From: an uncultured Prevotellaceae bacterium | GTDB lineage: Bacteria; Bacteroidota; Bacteroidia; Bacteroidales; Bacteroidaceae | DNA: 28,551 nt | Assembly: GCA_900315105.1 (NCBI GenBank) | Contig: OMXX01000048.1 | Coordinates: 1-28,551, forward strand | Direction: 5' to 3' | Shown: positions 23,520 through 28,551 of the stretch, piece after piece | Layout of the letters: each line of letters opens with the position of its first letter | How positions within the stretch are numbered: position 1 is the stretch's first letter | The notes under the pieces: generated by a model | Told to the model about the DNA's origin: nothing | Databases searched by the model: none | The model's input: only the letters and a program-made list of their open reading frames with translations | Translations under genes and position numbers: made by a program

Positions 23520-24848
23520 ATGTCAGAACGTAAAAGAATATACTTGTGCTTAGCGCACATGTCAGAAGATGGCGCAGAACAGCGCTATGTTAAAGAAGCC
23601 TTTGATACTAATTGGGTGGTTCCTCTGGGACCGAATGTGAATGGGTTTGAGAAAGACCTGGAGGAGTTCGTCGGTGAGGGAAAGCGCGTCGTCGCATTGT
23701 CTGCTGGTACTGCGGCGGTGCATCTTGGACTGCTGGCCGCTGGTGTGAAGGCTGGTGATGAGGTCATTGTGCAGAGTTTTACTTTCTGCGCTTCTACGCA
23801 TCCTGTGACATACCTTGGAGCTACTCCAGTGTTGGTTGACTCTGAACCTGATACATGGAACATTGCCCCAGAGTTGCTAGAGGAGGCTATCAAGGACCGT
23901 AAAGCGAAGACGGGTAAGTATCCAAAGGCCATTGTGCCGGTAGCTCTGTATGGTATGCCTTATAAGGCTGACCGCATCATGGAGATTGCCAACAAATACG
24001 GCATCCCTGTGGTGGAGGATGCTGCTGAAGGCTTTGGATCTCGCTACAAAGGACAGATGTTGGGCACATTCGGTAAGTATGGCGTGCTGTCTTTCAACGG
24101 TAACAAGATGATTACGACCTCTGGCGGTGGTGCACTGATTACAGAGGACGAGGAGCACTGGCGCGAGATTATGATGTACGCTACTCAGTATCGTGAGAGC
24201 TATCCATACTATCAGCACGAGAAGATAGGTTACAACTACCGTATGTCGAACATCTGTGCCGGTATTGGCCGTGGACAGATGACGGTGGTGAATGACCACT
24301 TGGCTCACCATAAGCACGTGCAGAAGATGTATGAGGAACTGTTGGCTGATGTGCCAGGAGTACATGTTCATTCTCAGCCTAACAATGGTGATTATGATTC
24401 CAACTACTGGCTTTGCACCATCACTATCGATGAGGATGTGAAGGTAAAGGGACAGGAGGATGCCTATAAGACTATCGTGACTGGTGCAGTTGGTGGTGCC
24501 GCTGGTGTGATTCATGCAGCAGAGTCTGCTCATACCGATTGTGAACCCAATGCTAACGTAGAGGCTATGCGCGTAGCTCTCGACAAAGCACAGATTGAAG
24601 CACGCCCAGTATGGAAGCCAATGCACAAACAGCCAGTGTACTGCCGTACAAGTGAAAAGGGACAAGTGAAAAGTGAAAAGTTGCCCTCTGGTGCAGAGTG
24701 CCTTACCTATGATAACTCAGTCGCATATGTGAATGGTGTGTCTGAAGCTTTGTTCAAAGTGGGTATGTGTTTACCTGCCGGTCCATACGTCAGCGACGAT
24801 GATGTAAGGTACATAGTTGACACAATTAAGGCAAACATCATCGGATGA
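23520..24848 (+). CDS. DegT/DnrJ/EryC1 aminotransferase (PglE/PseC-like)
   Basis: A 442-residue nucleotide-sugar aminotransferase. Seen are SAGTAAVHLGLLAAGVKAGDEVIVQSFTF (61-89), a PVVEDAAEGFGSRYKG block with Asp167, LSFNGNKMITTSGGG with Schiff-base Lys196, and a C-terminal ARPVWKPMHKQPVY and SEALFKVGMCLPAGPYV. It would aminate a UDP-4-keto sugar. No matching dehydratase is adjacent, though the 1367 gene could supply substrate. Between PVYC and VAYVNGVSE is an in-frame insert of about 20 residues rich in Lys/Glu/Ser, coded partly by heptamers at 24650-24684. Its base composition is visibly more GC-rich than the AT-rich assembly block, so it may belong to the more conserved end of the locus. 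Confidence 0.87.
   Translation: MSERKRIYLCLAHMSEDGAEQRYVKEAFDTNWVVPLGPNVNGFEKDLEEFVGEGKRVVALSAGTAAVHLGLLAAGVKAGDEVIVQSFTFCASTHPVTYLGATPVLVDSEPDTWNIAPELLEEAIKDRKAKTGKYPKAIVPVALYGMPYKADRIMEIANKYGIPVVEDAAEGFGSRYKGQMLGTFGKYGVLSFNGNKMITTSGGGALITEDEEHWREIMMYATQYRESYPYYQHEKIGYNYRMSNICAGIGRGQMTVVNDHLAHHKHVQKMYEELLADVPGVHVHSQPNNGDYDSNYWLCTITIDEDVKVKGQEDAYKTIVTGAVGGAAGVIHAAESAHTDCEPNANVEAMRVALDKAQIEARPVWKPMHKQPVYCRTSEKGQVKSEKLPSGAECLTYDNSVAYVNGVSEALFKVGMCLPAGPYVSDDDVRYIVDTIKANIIG
24650..24684 (+). repeat. In-frame heptamer array inside the DegT gene
   Basis: Five 7-bp units: AAGTGAA, AAGGGAC, AAGTGAA, AAGTGAA, AAGTTGC. They code for residues about 377-389, within a stretch absent from related aminotransferases as I recall them. 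The reading frame is kept. Confidence 0.75.
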
Positions 24849-24931
24849 AGAATATCCTAAGTGCCATTTGGCAATTTTGTAGTTACGTGTTTTGGCCACG
24901 ACGAAGACCAAAGGACTATTATAATATATGA
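24845..24931 (+). CDS. Possible 28-residue ORF coupled to DegT
   Basis: ATG 24845 overlaps the DegT stop (ATGA) and opens a 28-codon frame, MKNILSAIWQFCSYVFWPRR and eight more residues. It could be a tiny membrane-associated peptide or the first codons of a lost downstream gene. No family is recognised and it may be chance. Confidence 0.2.
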   Translation: MKNILSAIWQFCSYVFWPRRRPKDYYNI

Positions 24932-24946
24932 GGTGTATGGTAACCA

Positions 24947-24961
24947 AAGGTCATTGACCTT
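24947..24961. promoter_or_regulatory. Perfect 15-bp palindrome
   Basis: AAGGTCATTGACCTT has 7-base arms around one central base in noncoding DNA after the DegT gene. It could be an operator. One or two such palindromes are expected by chance in a window of this size. Confidence 0.3.
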
Positions 24962-25092
24962 AGAGTAGAACACAGACAAGTCGGTCATGGAACTATTGGT
25001 TTGAGAGAGAATTCGAGCTTTGCTCGCTTCGCTAGTCGAAGAACTTCCGATAGTGATATGGCCGTTTGTCGGTTTTTAGAAATGGCATAAGA

Positions 25093-25311
25093 ATGCAAGA
25101 GGCGAATATCAACCTGGAAGTGTTCAACCTCGAAACCGATTTCTTCGGTGACCTGCCCTGCAGCTCCCGCTTCAAAGACATGCTCTGTGATGCCCAAGCC
25201 CAATACGGTGATTATTCCGAGTTGGACTTCATTCTGGATGATGATCAAAAGAAGTTGAGGAGCAAGTATCTCGAGAATTACATATGTCCGATACCAAGGA
25301 AAGGGCGATGA
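25093..25311 (+). CDS. Small acidic ORF of unknown function, possible gene remnant
   Basis: From ATG 25093 the frame encodes 72 residues; TTG 25066 would give 81. The product is acidic and has no membrane segment: LEVFNLETDFFGDLP, then RFKDMLCDAQAQYG, then ELDFILDDDQKKL. I do not recognise a family. The codons are notable: in the first two-thirds most end in C or G (AAC, CTG, TTC, GAC, CCC, TGC, AGC), unlike neighbouring genes. That bias supports past or present coding in this frame and suggests a different origin. Stops lie just upstream in the same frame at 25033, 25051 and 25054. It could be the 3' end of a gene lost by recombination. Confidence 0.4.
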   Translation: MQEANINLEVFNLETDFFGDLPCSSRFKDMLCDAQAQYGDYSELDFILDDDQKKLRSKYLENYICPIPRKGR

Positions 25312-25380
25312 GAACCTTTCCTGTGTTGAAACATAAGGAAAGGCTAAACATTGTTTTAGAAAACATAAAGAATAATTGTT

Positions 25381-28095
25381 ATGAATAGAGGATCTGAATG
25401 GCATAAATGGGATTTGCATTTCCACACACCTTCATCTTACGATTATGAAGATGGAAGTGTGACGAATGATGATATCGTTAACGGACTATTGGCAAATGAT
25501 GTGTCGGCTGTTGCAATTACAGACCACCATGTGATAGAAGTTGAAAGAATATCCGAACTACAGCGTATTGCTGCAGGGCGTATTACAATATTGCCTGGCA
25601 TTGAATTTCTCTCCGACGCACGAGGTAAAGATCCGATTCATATTATTGGCATATTCCCAGAGAATGCAAATCTGAGCTTTGTATGGGAACAGATAAAGAA
25701 TAGGACGAATATTGCCCGTATTTATTCTTCTGGTGTGCAAACTAATGAGGTGTATAATGACCTTGTTGATACATGTAAATTGATTCATGACCTTGGTGGA
25801 TTGGTGACAATTCATGCGGGTTCAAAATCAAATGGGATAGACAAGATAACTAATTCTTTACCACATTACGAAGCTCAGAAAGAGGATATAGCCAGATGTA
25901 TAGATATCTTTGATATGGGTAAAGAAGAAGACCTGGAAGGTTATAGAAAGTTTGTTTTTCCAAGTCTTAAGAAAAAGTATCCGATGGTACTCTGTTCCGA
26001 CAATCATGACATTAAGAACTATTCGGTAAAGCAGAATTGTTGGATAAAGGGTATGACCAACTTCGCTGGTCTTAAGCAGATTATTTTTGAACCTGACCTA
26101 CGCGTAAGAATACAATCCTCTAATCCAGACAATAAACTTGGCCGTTTAGTAATTACTGAGGCAGAATTTGAAGATACAAACGGCTTGTTTGGGAAGCAAA
26201 CGATTCACTTTAATGAAAATCTCAATTCAATTATAGGTGGTAAGTCGTCCGGAAAGTCCTTGCTGTTGCACTCAATGGCAAATGCAATTGATGCTGCCCA
26301 GGTGGGACGAATCTCAGATGCATTGAACATTCCAAGGACTTATTTTGATGGCAGCTATCAACTGAAGGTGCGATGGAAAGATGACTATGAAAACGTTCTT
26401 TATTCGGAGAGTGAGGATAACAGAAAAATAACCTACATACCACAACTATATATAAACTATCTTGCAGAAAAGGACAACGAAGAGGAACTAAATAACTTAT
26501 TGATAAGTATCTTACGGCAAAATACAACATTTGCGGCATTTTATGTTGGAAAGAAGAACGAAATAGCCAATAAAAATGGAGATATTCAGAAGTTGCTTGG
26601 TGAGATGCTCAAAGAAAGAAACGATGCCGTAGATACTTTCAATGCTTTGAAGGAAACAGGAAAAGTGGCGGATGTACAGAAATCTATTGACGAGCTGAAG
26701 AAAAAAATTGAAGCTATAACCAAAGCGTCTTCACTTACACTGGATGAACAAGCCAAATATAAACAGTTCCTTGTTGATGAACAGAATTTGCAAAAGTGGA
26801 TTGCTTACTATAAGGGCCTGATAGAGCTTATTGCTCAGGTTTCTACGACAGTAGATAATGGCATTGAGTTTATTTTAGGTGAGAGGGTAGACAGTGAAAG
26901 TGGAGCCAAGCATAGTAAACTACAGTCAATTTTGGCTCCTTATCAGATACCAGATGATTTCAAACAGTTGGTAAGCACTTATGAAGCAAACCAAAGAAAT
27001 TTGCAGATGCAATTCAAAGAATCTCTCAAAGCATTAAACTATGAGGCTAAGATTCAGGATTGCGAAAAGCAACTGGCAAAAATAAGGGAAGATATTAAAC
27101 CAGTTTTAGCCAAGGTTACTTCGCAGAAAGATTTGGAGGCACTAAAGGGTAAATTACAAGCGGAAACGAGTCGTTTGGAGAAATCGAAAGTACTTGATAA
27201 AAAGTGTAAGGAGTCAGCAGCCAATTATAGAGCCTTGCAGCAAAAAACTGGTGATGAACTTACTCAATTGTATGCACTTTACAAGGAAATTGTTGATACG
27301 GTAAATCAGACCTATTCAAATATTACCGATGAAATAAAACTAGTGGCTTCTCTTGGCTATGCAAAGGAAGAATCGCTGTTTTATCCTGCAATTAATAAAA
27401 ACAAGCTAACGGACAGTGCGTATTTTTATACTTTGTACCCGAAAGATTCAAGTTATTTGAATTTAGATGAAATGCCACGTTTCTTTAAGTCCATTCGCAA
27501 TGCGAGGGATGGCGCTCTGAATTATTCACTTGATGGTACAACTGTTGTTCAGATGCCATTGAATCAAGATTATGAGAGCATAGATGATTTGTATAAATTC
27601 TTGTTGGAAGATCATCTGAAACTGCATTTTGATATTCAGTATAAAAATGACCATTTGCTCCAGATGTCACCAGGTAAAAAAGGTACTGTTTTACTTATCT
27701 TATTCTTGGAACTAAGTTCAGCTGAGTATCCCATTTTTATTGACCAGCCAGAAGACAATCTGGATAATAGAACTATCTATGACTTGCTTTGCAAGATGAT
27801 TCGAGAAAAAAAACAAAGCCGTCAGATAATCATTGTTTCGCACAATGCCAATTTAGTTGTTGCCACTGATAGTGAAAACGTAATAGTGGCCAATCAGTTA
27901 GGGCAGTCTTCTTCAAAGAGAACTTTTGCAAGCAGATTTGAGTATGTAAACGGCCCATTGGAATTGTCTTTTGATAATAGTGCAGACCCAAATCTCAGTG
28001 AGTTGCAAGCTAAGGGTATAAAAGAACATGTATGTGATATACTTGAAGGTGGTATTGAAGCCTTCCATAATAGAGAATCAAGGTATCTTAAGTGA
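25381..28095 (+). CDS. TrlF-type PHP-domain SMC-like ATPase
   Basis: A 904-residue two-domain protein. The N-terminal PHP phosphoesterase domain has DLHFHTPSSYDY (His13, His15), ITDHH (48-50), Glu75, His87, IHAG (His145) and SDNH (Asp207, His209), an apparently complete metal set. From about 258 an SMC/ABC-type ATPase follows: Walker A GGKSSGKS (286-293), a coiled-coil-rich middle (about 410-660), signature-like MSPGKKGTV (762-770), Walker B IFIDQPEDN (Asp788, Glu791) and H-loop VSHNANLV (His821). This is the TrlF-like architecture, predicted to be a nucleic-acid-sensing ATPase driving a PHP nuclease or phosphatase in anti-phage defence. Start ATG 25381 gives the natural PHP N-terminus. The small gene 13 bases downstream is probably its partner. 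Confidence 0.85.
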   Translation: MNRGSEWHKWDLHFHTPSSYDYEDGSVTNDDIVNGLLANDVSAVAITDHHVIEVERISELQRIAAGRITILPGIEFLSDARGKDPIHIIGIFPENANLSFVWEQIKNRTNIARIYSSGVQTNEVYNDLVDTCKLIHDLGGLVTIHAGSKSNGIDKITNSLPHYEAQKEDIARCIDIFDMGKEEDLEGYRKFVFPSLKKKYPMVLCSDNHDIKNYSVKQNCWIKGMTNFAGLKQIIFEPDLRVRIQSSNPDNKLGRLVITEAEFEDTNGLFGKQTIHFNENLNSIIGGKSSGKSLLLHSMANAIDAAQVGRISDALNIPRTYFDGSYQLKVRWKDDYENVLYSESEDNRKITYIPQLYINYLAEKDNEEELNNLLISILRQNTTFAAFYVGKKNEIANKNGDIQKLLGEMLKERNDAVDTFNALKETGKVADVQKSIDELKKKIEAITKASSLTLDEQAKYKQFLVDEQNLQKWIAYYKGLIELIAQVSTTVDNGIEFILGERVDSESGAKHSKLQSILAPYQIPDDFKQLVSTYEANQRNLQMQFKESLKALNYEAKIQDCEKQLAKIREDIKPVLAKVTSQKDLEALKGKLQAETSRLEKSKVLDKKCKESAANYRALQQKTGDELTQLYALYKEIVDTVNQTYSNITDEIKLVASLGYAKEESLFYPAINKNKLTDSAYFYTLYPKDSSYLNLDEMPRFFKSIRNARDGALNYSLDGTTVVQMPLNQDYESIDDLYKFLLEDHLKLHFDIQYKNDHLLQMSPGKKGTVLLILFLELSSAEYPIFIDQPEDNLDNRTIYDLLCKMIREKKQSRQIIIVSHNANLVVATDSENVIVANQLGQSSSKRTFASRFEYVNGPLELSFDNSADPNLSELQAKGIKEHVCDILEGGIEAFHNRESRYLK

Positions 28096-28108
28096 TTATC
28101 CCTGAACT

Positions 28109-28432
28109 ATGGAGCAAAAAGTTCTAGATCAAATTCATCTTTGCATTAATGAGCTACAGATGGTAAAACAGCTTATAGACACAAAGGCTGCGGATGACTT
28201 CTGTAGTAGGATGCTCGGCATTTATGCAATGATGCGTGTGGATGACATTACGAAGATATGGGGTCACTCCATACTTAAATCTGATGCCAACTATGCTATA
28301 GCAGATAATGTAAAGAACATGTATAATCAGGGCTTGCGAACTGTAAGGGATAAACTTGGTGCTCATTATCAAACACCAGCAGGTACAGTTGATTTGTTTG
28401 CTAGTGTGGAAATCTTTAAATCTATTGATTAA
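28109..28432 (+). CDS. Small HEPN-like protein, probable TrlF partner
   Basis: A 107-residue, mostly helical protein. It contains R80-D-K-L-G-A-H86, which fits the R-x(4-6)-H active-site motif of HEPN ribonuclease domains, although the usual polar residue right after the Arg is Asp. It starts 13 bases after the PHP-ATPase stop, so the two are very likely cotranscribed. HEPN proteins often act as RNase toxins or as regulators in defence operons, so it may be an effector, a regulator or a non-catalytic subunit. The gene ends about 25 bases before the insertion-sequence end; it is short for a HEPN domain, so its 3' end may have been altered by that insertion. The family call is tentative. Confidence 0.5.
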   Translation: MEQKVLDQIHLCINELQMVKQLIDTKAADDFCSRMLGIYAMMRVDDITKIWGHSILKSDANYAIADNVKNMYNQGLRTVRDKLGAHYQTPAGTVDLFASVEIFKSID

Positions 28433-28457
28433 GGAGATCAGGGGACTTTGATTGAAG

Positions 28458-28551
28458 TGAACCCCAAAGTTTGGACGGATTAAACATTATTGCTCATTAG
28501 GAATTGAGTCCGATATTGTACTGGGCTCATTCCTTTTAGTCTGAGCTTTAT
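28458..28551 (-). mobile_element. End of an IS3-family insertion sequence (partial)
   Basis: From about 28458 the sequence begins TGAACCCCAAAGTTTGGAC, an IS3-type terminal inverted repeat starting with TG, followed 22 bases later by the stop of a reverse-strand transposase. The element runs out of the window, so only this end is seen; the other end and the target duplication cannot be checked. Confidence 0.7.
28480..28551 (-). CDS. IS3-family transposase OrfB, C-terminal end
   Basis: On the reverse strand the last 23 residues read IKLRLKGMSPVQYRTQFLMS plus three more, then TAA. This is the standard end of IS3-family OrfB (DDE) transposases, in which the integrase domain finishes with a K-L-x-x-M/L-S-P-x-x-Y/F-R motif. 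The catalytic residues are outside the window. The gene points leftwards towards the HEPN-like gene and belongs to the element whose end is at about 28458. Confidence 0.8.
   Translation of the reverse strand: MKLRLKGMSPVQYRTQFLMSNNV

Larger units (their letters stand above)
24849..25380. other. Mostly noncoding junction between glycan locus and defence genes
   Basis: About 530 bases between the last aminotransferase and the TrlF-type gene. It contains the 28-codon ORF at its left edge, a perfect 15-bp palindrome (24947-24961), small hairpins around 25015-25045 (CGAG/CTCG and CTTCG/CGAAG arms), and an 81-codon frame with distinct codon use. The last about 65 bases before 25381 are AT-rich and may hold the defence promoter, but I see no clear TAnnTTTG element. 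No tRNA or attachment site is recognised. Confidence 0.5.

Noticed and set aside
23877..24665. Long reverse-strand open frame (262 codons) opposite the DegT gene
   Set aside because: It lies wholly within a well-supported aminotransferase, its translation is rich in His, Val and Leu without family motifs, and it reflects GC-rich codons of the real gene.
24858..24880. Terminator after the DegT gene
   Set aside because: The TGCC/GGCA stem has only four pairs with a short T-run, and it lies in a possible coupled ORF; too weak to call.
24985..25425. Reverse-strand open frame (146 codons) across the noncoding junction
   Set aside because: No family signature, and it overlaps the start of the TrlF gene. 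The codon bias in this region fits the + strand frame better.

Overview
This window is a surface-polysaccharide (O-antigen or capsule, Wzx/Wzy type) gene cluster broken up by defence-like genes, phage-type DNA-binding proteins and low-complexity repeats. The organism is most likely a gut or rumen Bacteroidales, probably Prevotella-like. The gene families point there: EpsG-type Wzy, NTP_transf_5, TupA-like ATP-grasp, ORF6N and BRO-N proteins, DUF2971 and TrlF. So do the absence of strong Shine-Dalgarno sites and the short degenerate repeats often seen in these genomes. The genus is an inference. Every gene is on the + strand except an IS3-type transposase tail at the right edge.

Layout. (1) 1-655: a DUF2290-like gene, probably 5'-truncated. 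(2) 677-5114: nucleotide-sugar genes. These are an RmlC-type epimerase, a FnlA/CapE-type UDP-GlcNAc dehydratase/epimerase, a DegT aminotransferase with its lysine, a GNAT acetyltransferase, and a second DegT protein with Arg at the lysine position. (3) 5152-12871: an AT-rich assembly block with an SGNH lipoprotein, Wzx flippase, hexapeptide acyltransferase, GT2, EpsG-type Wzy, another GT2 and a secreted beta-helix protein. (4) 12868-16301: a frameshifted GT2::TupA fusion, a FemAB/GNAT-like protein and a class I aminotransferase, which together suggest amino-acid decoration of the glycan. (5) 16322-18508: an ABC/SMC-like ATPase of defence type whose stop overlaps the start of the next GT2. (6) 18505-21139: GT2, NTP_transf_5 protein and the initiating phosphoglycosyl transferase. 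(7) 21152-23459: a disturbed segment with a BRO-N remnant, VanZ remnant, ORF6N protein and DUF2971 protein, interspersed with 7-bp repeats. (8) 23520-24848: a third DegT aminotransferase. (9) 24849-25380: mostly noncoding. (10) 25381-28432: a TrlF-type PHP-ATPase and a small protein with a HEPN-like R-x5-H motif, likely one defence operon. (11) From about 28458: one end of an IS3-family element.

How the genes probably work together (inference). UDP-GlcNAc is turned into a 4-keto-6-deoxy-L-sugar, aminated and N-acetylated to give an unusual 2,4-diamino sugar. The phosphoglycosyl transferase starts the unit on undecaprenyl phosphate, the GT2 enzymes extend it, acyltransferases decorate it, Wzx flips it and Wzy polymerises it. 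The ATPase and the TrlF/HEPN pair look like anti-phage cargo in the same variable locus. The most notable points are the Lys-to-Arg DegT paralogue, the GT2::TupA fusion with two one-base losses, the ATPase embedded in a glycan operon, the TrlF/HEPN-like pair, and a family of 6-7 bp degenerate repeats found both between genes and in frame inside enzymes.
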